The notes under the pieces were generated by a model. The model saw only the letters and a program-made list of their open reading frames with translations, did not search any database and was not told where the DNA came from. A stretch of DNA of 64,000 bases from Rhizophagus irregularis. Lineage: Eukaryota; Glomeromycota; Glomeromycetes; Glomerales; Glomeraceae. A program made the position numbers and the translations under genes. The number at the start of each line of letters is the position of its first letter. Position 1 is the stretch's first letter. Shown here piece by piece: positions 22,752 through 35,224 of the stretch. The stretch spans positions 744,001 to 808,000 of the forward strand of contig NC_089458.1 of assembly GCF_026210795.1 (NCBI RefSeq), given 5' to 3'.

Positions 22752-25076
22752 ATGACTACTCAATATCATGCGCAGTCTGAAGATAAAATTATTACTTACG
22801 AAGAGGAACGTAAAGAAAGAAAAGCCAAGCTGATCTTCTTGATTATCATTGGCATTCTTACAGCCGCTTATGGGGTAATGATTTTTATTTCTCTTAGGAA
22901 AAACTGAACTAAACTAACCGATGTTTATCACGTCATATGGGCATAATAAGTCATGGAATTTCTACAGAATGTATGTTGCGGTTCACAACCCTGTGGTCAC
23001 GATGAAAACGAGCATAAGGTGAATATATATCTCACAGATATGCATACAAATTAATGAAACAGAATTTTGCTAAAACTCAGTCTTTTTTATAAAGGCAAAG
23101 TATACCGGTAAATATTTTCCTTTCAATAACTGAAAAATAACCATAAAAACTCGAGAAAATTAAATATTATTGATTAGGTTCCAGGTAATTTTCTCAATGT
23201 GAGCATACTATGTTATACGCGATAATGTTTATAATTTTAAAAAAATTTAAAGGCGTGGTGATTTGTGGGAAAACGCTGAATATGCAACCCAGATGTTATA
23301 AATCGGAGTTTAATGTAAGTTTATTTTGAATTTTTTAATTAAACCATTTTTGTTAATTTCGCTTTACTTTTAACGAATAGGCTGCGGATGATGACTATCA
23401 GTTGGTACGCGTTTTACGCGTTGATAAATGGATAAATGATTTTTCAAATAGTGATTGATCTACTTGATCTGCGATTAATTTTAATATAGGGTGCTAGCTG
23501 TGATCGATATCTGACGAATTACGATTCTAGAATGGACGCAACGCGTGAGTAAGAAATTTTTATTTAACTTTTAAAATAAAGTAAATCTAAGTAAAACCTA
23601 ATCTTTTTGATTATTTCATAAAAAAGAGTTTATTAACATGCGAGGGTTTAATAATCTTACTTTATTTAACTGTTGTAAGTATAAGAATTTTAAATATATC
23701 TCAAATTCAAGAGCTAAAAAATTATTGACTCTCTTATTTTAGTTATATTGAATCCATACCAGAAGGATGATGGTTTAGTCTTTGATAATTCTACTCAAAA
23801 GATTGCGCTCGCGTTATGGTCTACTGAAAAGGCTAACAATACGGTATTTTATATTATGAGCTCTAAGTGTTATTATAATTTCTTTTGACGTAAATTTTCT
23901 ATTTAATAGCAATTCAATATTACTAAAGACGAATGGTTCTTTTATGGGACCTTTACTGAGGTAACCCTTTACAATAATATGCTGCTGTATAAAAAATTAT
24001 TTACTAATTTTAATTATAGCGGGACAATCCATATAGAGTTAGATTCCAAATTGTAAAAATGGTTGGTCAGATTTTTTTTTGTCTTAGTCACGTGTTCTAT
24101 GAAACAATCTTTGATTAAATTAAAACTATAGCCTTCCATCAGTTACATTTATTTCAAAAGAGAAGAACACTACAATATCTCTCGATCAGGTACATATGGC
24201 ACATAATTTCAATTTAACGAAAAATAAATTTTTACCAATTATTGGCAATTATTGGAATAATAATTATCAAGGCGCCATATTCGGCGATGCAACATCATCG
24301 GATGTTAAATCAAACGCAAAAGTAGCAATTGAAACAACATTTGCAAGTTTCGATCTAACCGGGTTTGCTATTAGTCCAAATTTGTGGGAGATACTTAGGT
24401 AAATAAAATACGGCACTTTGAATATTATTTTATTTCGTCATTTACCTTTTTTTTTACTTAGAATTGTTCCTTCGAAATATGTCACGAACCCGGGTACCAA
24501 TACTCAAGAATATCCAGTATCAGTAGTTTATAATCGCGTTGAATTTACACTTCTTCAATTGGTGAACTATATGTTTTTTTATTTAATTTTTTATTCCTGA
24601 ACTTAATTCATTTATTTGTATTATTTCTAATGAAGGCGGCTAATATGGGAGGGTTTGTATCAATTCTAAGTGCCGCCTATTTTATCTTATTTGGTTCCCA
24701 ACGAGTTAATCCTTGGGGTATAGTACAACGCCATATACTTAAAAGTGTTCCAACCGTACCACCAGTTTATATGCCATCAATTAACGATAATTTGGAAAAA
24801 GGGTATCTGTCTCTCTCACAAACATTCCACAATAATGGACCTCAACATACATCTGAACTTCCTCTTCCTGTTTTTAACCGTCAAGTTACAGAAGATTATA
24901 TTGCACAAGGTGGCTTACTTACAAATGTACCAATATCACCTCATGTTGATTTTTTTTCCATACATACAGTAACCCTATCATAACTCTATCACGTGACACA
25001 TTTTTAATTAGACATACAGAGAATTCGTCATGAACTTAGAGCCGAAGTTCAGCTGACTATAGCGCGTGAATGTTAG
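22752..25076 (+). CDS. Unrecognised two-pass membrane protein
   Basis: My model has 14 exons (22752-22874, 22968-23018, 23095-23107, 23253-23314, 23381-23404, 23490-23544, 23743-23843, 23910-23960, 24020-24061, 24132-24189, 24272-24398, 24462-24561, 24636-24968, 25020-25076), total 398 residues. A charged cytosolic N terminus (EEERKERKAK) precedes a membrane segment (about 28-40, LIFLIIIGILTAAYG). A roughly 230-residue loop follows with several cysteines (CCGSQPCGH, VVICGK, GASCDRY) and N-x-S/T sites (FDNSTQ, ANNTQFNITK). A second membrane segment (GGFVSILSAAYFILFGSQR) leads into NPWGIVQRHI and a 100-residue tail. This suggests a surface or secretory-pathway protein with both ends in the cytosol. 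I do not recognise the family. Exon 3 is only 13 nt, and the exon 2-4 junctions and the last exon are the least certain parts. Its 5' end is duplicated at 19658. Confidence 0.7.
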
Positions 25077-25495
25077 TATTTTTTCTTTTTTTTTTACAAT
25101 TTAATTATATGAATTCTTAGTTTCAATCTTTTTTTCAACTAAATAGTGGAAAAATTGAAATTATTTTTAAGTAAATATTACCTGAAAGATGTGATAAAGC
25201 CGAACAAACAATAAATATTTCAGTAAATTTATTTAATTTTGCACCATATCCAAAAAAGTCTTTTTCCAAACTTTGACCTAATAAAATGCCATAATTTTAT
25301 TTCATGAAATGTTTTTAAATACTATGTAAATGCAATATTCTTTTTGTTTGTACTTATTATTACTTCATTATATTTAATACATTATGAATTAATAAAATTT
25401 TAAATAATCTGCATTATTTTAAAATAATAAATCTCAACATTAATTACATGTATAGTCTATAAAATGATATAAAAATTTTATAATAACTTATAGTA
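25077..25495. other. Convergent 3' intergenic region
   Basis: AT-rich 3' UTR sequence between the membrane-protein gene and the golgin gene. No feature is recognised. Confidence 0.5.
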
Positions 25496-27812
25496 TTATA
25501 CAATAATCACTTCTCCAATGCATCCTGAACATTTTCCAATTTCAAAGACTCCACTAAATTGAGAAAATGAATATCTACGACTTGCGCTATTGGGCGGTGA
25601 AAGATTTAAATTGGATGAAGCAAGTGGTGATGAAGCTTCTAGTATACGCTTCAATTGTAATTCAAGATTTAAATTTTTTTGCCGTTCTTTAAAAAGAAGT
25701 TGTTTAAGTTCTTCTTGACTTGAATTTAGTTTTGAAGTTGACTGATTTTCTTCATAATCAAATTCACGAGTTGTGGTGCCATTTGTCGTTTTTGTTGCTG
25801 TCGTAATTTTCTTTTCTTCTTCAGTATCTATTTTCACTTCTTGAAGCTTATTTAATAATTCTTGTTCCAATCGAGTAGCTCTTGATTTTTCTTTATCCAC
25901 TTCTTCGGCAAGTCGTAGTTTATCATTACTAATTTCCACAAATTTTTCACGTAATTCATTCAATTGAGCTATTGAATCGCGATTATCACTTGTCAATCCT
26001 TCGATCTTTTTTGTAAGATCTTTGATACGCTTAGTCAACTTCGAATTTTCTGACTGAACATTTTGAAGCTCTTTTGAAAGATCATCACGTTCTAAATTTA
26101 ATTTTTCAATTACAGATGAATTAGACGAAACTTGTTCTGATAAAGCTAAAACTTCAGCTTCTTTAATTTTAAGAGAACTTGATATTTTTTCATTAAATAG
26201 TGCTAATTCATTTCTCTCGTCTGTCAATTTCTGAATTTCTTTAATCATTGACTCAATATTTGTCTGAGCTTCATACGACACTCGTTCTGCTTCTGAAAGT
26301 TTCTCTATGCTCTCTGAAAGCTGTTGTTCAGTATTGGTAAGTTTATGCCGCAGATTTGACAATTCTATTTCTAAAGCCTCGCATCTATTCTCTTTATCTT
26401 GAAGTGTCTTTTGTAAGGCTTCTACTTCATCAGATACTGAACGAGCATTTGCCTTTTCTTGAGTAAGTTGTTCAATAATGGAATCCTTGGTATTAAGTTG
26501 CGATATTAATTGTTTGCTATCCTTCTCTAATTGTTCAACACGAGTATTCTGTAGTATAAAAAAATTATTAAAGAGTCTAGTTGTAAAATTAATAACCCAA
26601 AATGTTTTAAAATTATTTATTACCTACCTGCAATTGTAAAGATTCCAATATCTTTTCCTTTTGTTCATCGGCTTCTTTAAGCCGTTCTTCTTTATTAAGT
26701 ATTTTTTCCTCCAACTCAGCATTCTTTCGTCTTAATGCATCCACTAATAATTGACCTTCTTCTAACAATTCCTCGCTACTCTTAAATCGATCAGCCATTG
26801 CAGAATATTTTTCCAATTCTGAAGTCAAAGCATTCTTCTCGTCAACTAACATAGCAATAGCTTGTCGTTGCAACCCAATATCCTGCTTTTGTTTATTGCA
26901 CAAACTAGAAAGGGATTCATACGTATAAGGTTCTTCAACTGAATTATCAGCAGAAGGAAGTATACTTTCTGCAATAGTCAAATCGATTTGTTTTGATAGG
27001 AGATTAGGTTGTGATTGCTGTCCATGTGGTTGGAAAATTGGTTGAAGTCCTTCAACCAATGATTGGCTCGTAGCTGAGGAGGACTGTGGGACATAATCTG
27101 AATAATCTCTGCATTTTTTTGGTTAAACCCAAAATAAATTAAATGCTTAAAATAATCTCGACAATAAAATTTTGCGAAAATACAATTTTGATAACTCACT
27201 GCGAAGCTTGATTTTCCACTAAATCAGGATTGGTATTTGTTGCAGAAATATTATCCTCTTCTACTACTGCAATCGTTCTGATCCATTATAAATATATAAA
27301 AATATTCATTTTAAATAAATGAAAATTTCTTCTTAACTCGTAAATTCTTAACCAAATATTTTATTTGCCATCAATAAAATAATTTACTTTCATTTTTTCC
27401 TTGGTATGGAAATCAATCTTAGATGTTCTGTATTTTCTTTTTTATTACATCATTTGGCTAATAGTTTCTTGCGTTTAACAAGAATTGTATATATCAAATA
27501 TTTTTTAAGAGGAAAAAATACTCACTCTTGCCCAGTTCCATCAGTTCTAACGCTTCCAGAGTCTGATGCTACACTATTCCTTCGATCACCAGTCAATGCA
27601 ACAGAATCAGAACTATCTTTACGTGTTATACTAGTAGAGTCTACTGAACTGGCTGCTTTCTTCTTTTTAAACTTCTTTAACTAAACTCCCGTAAAATAAA
27701 AACACTCTTCTTAAATTAATTGTATTTACTTTTATCATTAAAAAAAGACTTTATCTAATACCGTTTTCTTTGCAGAAGCTACTTTTTGATCTCTCGCTGC
27801 ATCGCCGTCCAT
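25496..27812 (-). CDS. Coiled-coil golgin, GM130/BUG1-like
   Basis: Five exons on the complement (27812-27762, 27680-27526, 27277-27200, 27108-26628, 26548-25496) give 605 residues. The N terminus is short and very basic (KVASAKKT, then LKKFKKKKAASS), followed by a Ser/Thr-rich linker, a long coiled coil (about residues 160-555: repeated E/K/L/Q heptads such as KNAELEEKILNKEERLKEAD), a Ser/Asn-rich stretch and the C-terminal end KCSGCIGEVIIV. A basic N-terminal segment, a long coiled coil and a hydrophobic C-terminal tail that can dock into a GRASP PDZ domain are the layout of GM130 and yeast Bug1, which tether vesicles at the cis-Golgi. This assignment rests on architecture and the tail; other coiled-coil proteins are possible. 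The start is the only ATG before the basic exon. Confidence 0.65.
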
Positions 27813-28558
27813 ATTTCGTTTTAAAAAGTCATACAGGTAGGAAACCTTTTTAAATTTTATTGGTAAATTTATCAATAAATGATTGGTTAACCATCAAAAA
27901 AGTTGACACATGACATATAGCCAATAATATTTCCCCATCCCTAAAGTGACAAATCGCGGTCAAGTTCCTCCACATAAATAAAAACAGGGGACGTGACAAA
28001 TATTTTACTATAATCACGTGCGCTTTTTGCGCTGTGGTAACGTAAATTTACAAGTAATGTGATTTATTAATCACTTTTCAGCTGATAAAAACATTTTCAC
28101 TGTAATGACATGTTTATTAACGTTGTCCTAAAGACCTAAACGGGTTGATACGACATTTTAGGCAAGAAATACAGGCAAATATTCTTTTTCTCATCAATAA
28201 ACATAAAAAATTTTTTTAATTTTAAAGAGAAATAAAGAGAAAAAAAAAGCCAAAGAAAAAAAAACCTTGATTTGATAAAATATTGAATATAAAAATAATA
28301 CTATGAAAAAAATCCTGTCAAACAAACGTTCTTTCTTTTTTGATATCATATACGAAAAAAATGTTCATTTGTATTTTTTTTGTTTCCTTATTCAATGCGA
28401 GGAATAAGAAAAAAGAAATTTAGAAGCAAATATTTTCAACTAGTTTTTCCCTTCAATGGACTTAAAAAGTCACAATATGTTAGAAAGGAATTGATCACAA
28501 TGTTTGACCCGTAGGCCCTTTCTAAAAACAAAAAAAAGAAAATAAATGCTATATAAGC
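27813..28558. other. Golgin upstream region / KH-gene 3' UTR
   Basis: AT-rich region between two minus-strand genes, likely golgin promoter plus the 3' UTR of the KH gene. No repeat or RNA gene is recognised. Confidence 0.4.
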
Positions 28559-29965
28559 TTACACGCTTGGTTTCCTTCTTTCAGATTCGAGTCTACTATA
28601 CAGCAGATAAAGAGCCATTTGATTCGATTCAGGTGTTCCCGTGATGGTAACTAATCTTTCATTGGTATTACCGTGAGGTTCGGCTATTTTGATGTGCGAA
28701 CCAGATAGATGCCTAATTTCATTAATTTTACTTCCACCTTTACCAATAATACACCCTACCATATCATTAGGGATAAAAATCTGTTGAGCTTGAGATCCTG
28801 GTGGAGGTTGATGATTAATTGGTGGAGGTCCGGGCATAAAATCACGTCCGTAATGTGGAGGACCCGGTGGAAGTCCGACATAGAATGGACTACCAGCAAC
28901 AGGAGCCGCTTGATGATAGAGAAGTCGTGGCTGAGGTCTATAGGGGGTAATTCCTGTAGGTCTATCATTTTGATGTTTAGCCAGTTCCTCTCCGACATGG
29001 AAAACGGCAATATGAATAGAATCAGGAACCCCGCTGATAGAGATAGTACGTTCTGTTGACTGAGGAAGCATTTCTTCGGAAGCGAGACATCTTGCTCCGG
29101 ACTTTTCTTGAATTTCTTTAATTTTGCATCCACCTTTACCTATTACGGGCCCCATCCGAGAATGAGGTACGAGGAGTCGGATTGTAGTGGATTTAGAATT
29201 TGGCGTAGATGGTGTATCCAAATTCTCATCCAAGATTTTACGTGCGACAAGAGCAAAGGCCTTTAAAAAATTTTTAATTTAACAATTATTTCAAGTATTA
29301 ATGATATAAATTAGTTAGACAAATTAAAAAATTCCCAAAAAGGATAACTTCTAAGTTATATGTAAAGATTGTGCGTCATTTTAAACTGCAATCTCTAAAT
29401 TAAGGATTACTTATGGTAATGATGAAGCTATCACGTGCAATTGATGTTAGCATAACTTTTTGTTCGTTCTATTGTGAAAATTTTGACATACCTTTGCAAC
29501 AGTGTCCAAAGGACCAGTAACAGTTAAAATTCTTTCATAAGCTCCTTGTACCATTTCAGATATGGTCACTTTAGCACCAGATCTATCACGGATTTCACTA
29601 ACATTCTTTCCACCTTTCCCAATGATTACCCCAGCTTCTTTAGTTGTTACAAGAGCGCGAAGCGAAATAGTAGCAAGTGTAGATTCTGTTTCAACCTTTT
29701 CTTTTTCAGCTGCTGCAGGAGAGCGAACGTTTACCTCCATAACATCACCAGTCTCTGACGGAGTTACCGGTCGTTCTTCAGCGGGTGGTTCATCGGTATA
29801 GTCTAATTCTGAAGAGTTATCGTCCTCTCCACCAGAAGTATTTAAAGCAGGACGCTTGAAACGTCCTCCTCTTTCGTCAGAACTAAGGTCGTCTTCTTCG
29901 TCGTCAGACGGAAGTGACCTTTTACGTTCAGAAGGAGAGTGGACAGTGTCTTCTCGTTCAGACAT
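28559..29965 (-). CDS. RNA-binding protein with three KH domains (PCBP/hnRNP K type)
   Basis: Two exons on the complement (29965-29492, 29260-28559) encode 391 residues. The acidic/Ser-rich N terminus (MSEREDTVHSPSERKR...) is followed by three type-I KH domains, each with an intact GxxG loop: KH1 (about 95-160, GVIIGKGGKNVSEI), KH2 (about 178-245, GPVIGKGGCKIKEI) and KH3 (about 310-380, GCIIGKGGSKINEI). A Pro/Gly/His-rich linker joins KH2 and KH3 (GPPHYGRDFMPGPPPINHQP). Two KH domains, a low-complexity linker and a terminal KH match poly(C)-binding proteins and fungal PBP2/HEK2/Rnc1, which bind C/U-rich mRNA and control stability, localisation or translation. The 231-nt intron lies between KH1 and KH2. 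Confidence 0.9.
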
Positions 29966-30619
29966 TTGTTGAGGGATTGGTATTTGTTGTGGGTAACTAG
30001 GGACACTGAAAAAGGAAAAGTGTTTGGGGTGTGAGTGTTAGGAGTGGGCTAACATGACTTGCATTGCAAAGGTACATTTCAGTGATTTCGTTGCGTGTTT
30101 AATTGTTTAGGCAAAAAAAAAGGAAACAAGTAGGACAGGGACGGTACCAAAAAGCAAGTTACTGAAAAAAGGGATTTCGTGGAGTGGTAGAGATCCGTAC
30201 AGCTAACTAGATCTTATTAATCTACTGGCAAGAAAGAGCTCGTTGTGTTGGGTGGGTTTGGTTTTTTGGGTTCTAGTGCAGGTATTATTAACGTTATACA
30301 GTAGCTTATCTTCTAGTTTCTTTGCTTTGGGTTAACACTTGATTTTAAATATGTGGGGTTCTATGAGAACACCCCAATTTTGTGATCATATCAAAAATGG
30401 TTATCATTTTCAACAAAGAAATTTTTTCGATGCAAGTAATTTCTGAAACATAAAAGTTAAAAATTTTCTACTCCGAATTTGTCACCTGAAATTATGTTGT
30501 TACATAACTAGTATATCCAATAAAAATTCATTTACTTGTGTAACTGTGAACTTTATAAATATATATTTCTCGAAAATATTTTTTGAAATTCAAGATACAA
30601 CTTCTTACAGTATAACATA
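29966..30619. promoter_or_regulatory. Divergent region KH gene / TRAPPC1
   Basis: 654 bp between two divergent start codons; both promoters and 5' UTRs must lie here. The half nearest the KH gene is notably less AT-rich (29966-30350), suggesting a long KH-gene leader. A short hairpin-capable GGGGTTCT...AGAACACCCC occurs at about 30356-30377. Confidence 0.4.
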
Positions 30620-31343
30620 ATGATTTATAATATGTATATGTTTGATCGCCATTGTGTATGTATTTATTATCAGGATTGGCACAGACATCGTAAAAGTGGT
30701 GCAGGAAGTGGCGGTGGAGGTGGCAGTAGTGCTTTTGGCACTACAAGTACAACCACCAGTATGAATGGTCATATAGACGGTGATTCAGGCGGCTCTTCTT
30801 CTTCGCCTGCTCATAGTTCAGCAGCAAATCATCTTACCAGCCATCATTCTACAACTTCACAGCTAACAAGTTTAACAAGTATTTATTCGGAAGGTCGTAT
30901 GATTAACATTGAAGAAGAAGCTAAATTAGTTTATGGTGTCGTGTTTTCTTTAAGGAATTTCGTCAGGAAACTCAGTGGAAGGTAAATAGAATTATGGAAT
31001 TTGAACTTGCGATATAGAAAAGTGTTGACCATTAATCTCCAATTTCTCCAATTGATCCATTTTATTTCATAGTCAAGACGGGTTTGTAGCGTATAAAACA
31101 TCGAACTATAAGCTTCATTATTATGAGACTCCAACAGGATTGAAATTTGTAATGAATACCGATCCTAGTGTAGAATCTCTTCGCCAAATATTAAGACAGA
31201 TTTATACAAACTTTTATGTAGAATATGTTGTAAAAAATCCTTTGTCTCCCTCAGAACATCCTGCAGGTGAGGGTGTTAATAATGAATATTTTAAGGCAGC
31301 AATTGATAAATTTGTAAAAAGTTTACCTTCCTATGAATCTTAG
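30620..31343 (+). CDS. BET5: TRAPP complex subunit 1 (Bet5)
   Basis: Two exons (30620-30981, 31073-31343) encode 210 residues. Bet5/TRAPPC1 is a small longin-fold core subunit of TRAPP complexes, the exchange factors for Ypt1/Rab1 (and Rab11) at the Golgi. Diagnostic stretches are 'MYMFDRHCVCIYYQDW' at the N terminus, 'EEAKLVYGVVFSLRNFVRKL', 'YKLHYYETPTGLKFVMNTDP' and 'LRQIYTNFYVEYVVKNPL'. Yeast Bet5 has 159 residues. The excess here is a Gly/Ser/His/Thr-rich insert (about residues 24-88) in the loop after the first strands, where many fungi also carry low-complexity sequence. The start at 30620 matches the family N terminus. Confidence 0.92.
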
Positions 31344-31931
31344 AAGTTTGTTATTGTTAATTGCTTTAGAGAAAATAATGTTATAATCTTGGAAAAAGCC
31401 AAACCCAATATTTTATTTAATAATAATAGTTTTTAATATATTCATATAAATTGATTTGGAATTAAGGGAAAAGAATTATATTTTATGCTTGTATTAGCCA
31501 TAAATTCATTAATAGTTTATAAACATTTCATCTTAGAAACTGTTTAAAAAAATTTAACCGGTTAATCCATTAAATAAATAATGCTCTTTCGACTTTTAAG
31601 TCAAATTTCTTGCGACTTCAAAAAGCGTAACAAAGTTGATACATCTCAAGGAAACACAATCAGCCATGATTAATTCATTTTATTTAGGACAATTGTTAGA
31701 TCAACTACATATTCCAAGCGAACGACTTAGATATAAATTATCGTAAATTATTTAACATTTCATCTGATTTATTTGATTGTTTCAATTCTTTAGGATTATA
31801 TTCTTTAAATTTCTTCTTTTATTGACTGCGCCAGCGACAGTCTAGTTAACATTAATCATGTGATACGTACACATGATGCTCAATTTAATATAAATTGATC
31901 GATAAAAATTTTTAGATGAAAAGTTCTTAAA
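31344..31931. other. Intergenic region TRAPPC1 to NOB1
   Basis: TRAPPC1 3' UTR followed by the NOB1 promoter region, AT-rich, no recognised element. Confidence 0.4.
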
Positions 31932-33819
31932 ATGGTATCCAACACAAACAACTCTTTAGAATCTATGTCAACGAATACTCCTGTAAGTAATAGCAGTATC
32001 GTTAATGATGTAGGGCAAAAGATTGAAAGTTTAGTGATAGATTCTGGTCCTCTAATTAAAGGCATAAATGTTCGAGCATTTGCAGAAAAAATTTACACTA
32101 TACCTGAAGTTATTTCTGAAATTCGAGATAAACATTCTCGTGATTTTTTAAATCAAATTTCATTTAATCTTCAGATTAAAGTACCTTCAGATGAGGCATT
32201 AAAAGAAGGTTTTTATTTATGATATTTATATACGAAAAAATTTTTTTTTCTGAAAAAAATAAATATATTTAATATATCTTAATTTTATTTTATTTTATTT
32301 TTTTCAGTTGTAAATTTCTCAAAAAAAACTGGCGATTTTGCCAGTTTATCTGCTGTAGATTTGAGAGTTTTGGCATTGACCTATATGTTGGAAGTTGAAG
32401 CTAATGGTACTAAACGGTTAAGAAAAGAGCCCATCAAAGTAAATACAATCAATTAAAAATTTGAAGCAATTCTGTCACAGATGTTAATGAATTAATCATC
32501 TTAATTTAATTTTTTTTTTAAGTCTTTTACGAAATTTGGTGGGAATAACAATAATTCCAACAAAAATTTTAAAAAGAAACCTTTAAATAAACCTGAATCG
32601 ATGGAAATTATTAATAAACGGGAACAGCAGCAACAAATTGATGAAACAAATTTAGTGTCAAATTTGGAAAGTTTGAAACTCACAGATATTACAGCTGAAT
32701 TTTCAAGTTCAGAAGGAATGGATCATCAAAGAGATGCTGTTAGCAACCTTTACCAAGTTGAAAATTCTGAACAATTGAATAACATTGACTTTAATAATGA
32801 TTGTTCCTTATCAAAAGATGAGCCAATTGTAGAAATTTCGGCGCATAATGCTGAAAGGTATAATACTTCAATACATGTCTCAGATCAAAATTCTATTAAT
32901 CAAAAAAGGAATGAGATATCGGATGTCCATCAAGACGAAGAATATGGTGATGATGATATTGGATGGATAACTCCAGATAATATTAATGATTATCAAGCAA
33001 AAGAACATGAATTTCTCATCAATTTGAAGAAAGATAATCTTGAAAATGTTAAAATTGCTTGTATGACGACGGATTATTCGATGCAAGTATGTAAAGTTGA
33101 CTTAAGACATTTTTCTATGAGCATCTTATCATACATTATGTTTTATTCAAAAAGATTTTTTTTTTTTTACAAGAATGTTTTGTTACAAATGCGACTAAAT
33201 TTGATATCAGTTGAAGGAAAGAGAATTAGAAAAGTGAAGAATTGGGTTCTTAGATGTCATGCTTGTTTCAAGTATTAATATATTATTATAATTGTTTGTC
33301 TTAGTACTATTTTATCTCATTTATAATTCTTTTTCTATAATACATAGAATAACTACAAATATGGAAAAAAAATTTTGTCCTAACTGTGGAAATGCAGCTT
33401 TAATTCGTACATCAACAAGTACGGACGTGAATGGTAATGTGACATATTACTTGAAAAAGAATTTTCAATACAATTTACGTGGAACTAAGGTAGTTTATTT
33501 TTTTACATCTAACAAAAAAAGAAAGAAAAGAAAAGTACCAAATAATTTATTATTCTTTTTTTTAAAGTATTCAATACCGGAACCGAAAGGTGGTCGTAAT
33601 GCTAGTAATATTATCCTTCGAGAAGATCAAAAGGAATACCAAAAAGCATTAAAGAACCAAAGAAAACAAAAAGAAATTGATATATTTGATCCAGATTATA
33701 TTCCAAAACTTTTAATTGGATCAAGTAATTCAAAATCTATTTCCCCTGTAATTGGTTATGGTCGTAGAAATCCAAATGAAGCTAGACGAGGAAAAACCAA
33801 AGGGAGAAAAAAGCGATAA
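31932..33819 (+). CDS. NOB1: Ribosome biogenesis endonuclease NOB1
   Basis: Six exons (31932-32208, 32308-32438, 32523-33086, 33174-33271, 33348-33489, 33568-33819) encode 487 residues. NOB1 cuts 20S pre-rRNA at site D to make the 3' end of mature 18S rRNA in late 40S particles. The PIN nuclease domain begins at VIDSGPLIKG (Asp37), with IPEVISEIRDKHSR and SLSAVDLRVLALTYMLEVEA carrying the further acidic catalytic residues. A long acidic, Asn/Ser-rich linker (about 140-300) includes EEYGDDDIGWITPDNI. The C-terminal zinc ribbon has Cys352/Cys355 (CHACFK) and Cys367/Cys370 (CPNCG). It is followed by 'YSIPEPKGGRNASNIILRED' and a basic RRGKTKGRKKR tail. All family blocks are present. Confidence 0.95.
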
Positions 33820-35224
33820 AAAATTTTCACAAAATGTTAAGCTAATGACCTATAATCATATAAATCTCGTCACTGCACGAAATTTTAGTAATAAATAAAT
33901 TATTTAAATAAATTACTTTCTTCCCTGATAGTTAAGTAAAAAAAGTTAAAAAATGATAAGCTACTTTTCATTCGATTTCACAGTTTTAGGAAGTGTTTTT
34001 TTATAAACACCAGTGACAGGAAGTACTTCTGAAATAGATTATTTCTAAAAGAATTTAATTTCTACCACATGTTTTACATAAGAAATTAAAGCAATCTATA
34101 TATTATTTAATGAACTATTTTATAAAAAGCCAAAATCAAAATTTGAAACAAAATAGATATCTTTTTTTATTTTTAAATGAAAAAATTTGAAGATAAAGTT
34201 CATGTTCATCTATATTAAGAAATATTAGAGAAGCTGATTTATCAAGAAAATAACAAGAAAAATTAAGAAATGAAAATAAAAAAACATTAGAAAATAAGAA
34301 ATTTGTAGTTTTAACTAATAATTTTTAAATAATGCAAAAAAAAAAGTTGATATAAATTACAAATGTTTCAAATCACATTATTGATTAATCTAATTTAATT
34401 AATTTATTTGATTCATTTAATCCAATTAACTTTTTATTTAATCTGAATAATCCATTTAATCCATTATTAAATCTAGTTAATTTATTTAAATTATTAATAA
34501 ATCTTTAATTTACTTGATTTATTTAATTCAATTACAGTAACAATTAATTTACTTAAACTCAATCTAATTAATCAAATTAATTCTATTTATTTTTTTAAGC
34601 TTTTTAATATATAATTTTTTTATATTTTTTCATCTCTTAAAGTATAAAAATTGCTGAAATATCAATACTTTTAGGAGTTTAAATCAGTCTTATTAGGATC
34701 CCAAAAACTATATATAAAAGTTGTTTTAAAAAACCAAAAATTTTATATGAACTTTACCTAGAATCCTATTGGCTAATGCTAACTGATTAAAAAAGGAAAA
34801 AATTCATAATAAAATTGGTGTAATATTCCTTTTATGTATTTAATTTAACTAAATATAACAAAATCTTTAAAAAATTTTCCTTATAGCTTTACCAATTTTA
34901 ACAGTAACCTGTCTATAGAATTTCTGGGATTCTGTTTTATTATTTTTTTATGACTTTTTTTCTTGCACTTATAACTACTATATATACAGTATATAATAAT
35001 TTGTTAACAATAAAGCTATAAAAAGAAGTAATATTAGAAAGATTAGAAAATAGTTAACATTGGATATTAAATGTAATAATTAATAGTCAAATTTCAAGAT
35101 AGAAAGAGTTGTAAATAAACTTTTTATAAATAAAAATTTCATTATCTTTATATAAAATAATACTTTATATCCTAATAGTTCCATTTTATTTGCAATTTTA
35201 GTTGATATTAAGCTTAAATATAAG
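33820..35224. other. AT-rich intergenic DNA
   Basis: Marks the change from gene island to accessory DNA. Near 34370-34600 there are repeated 'ttaattaatttatttgattcatttaat' phrases, a degenerate short-period repeat. No gene was found. Confidence 0.5.

Larger units (their letters stand above)
19954..23048. repeat. Tandem segmental duplication, unit B (3095 bp)
   Basis: Second copy of 16891-19953 in the same orientation. It starts in PP5 intron 4 sequence and ends in intron 2 of the membrane-protein gene, which then continues to its normal 3' end. It contains a dead PP5 5' end, reductase copy 2 and the functional 5' end of the membrane-protein gene. Confidence 0.95.

Noticed and set aside
27406-27684. 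Plus-strand open frame of 92 codons
   Set aside because: Antisense to golgin exon 2 and its introns; no motif.
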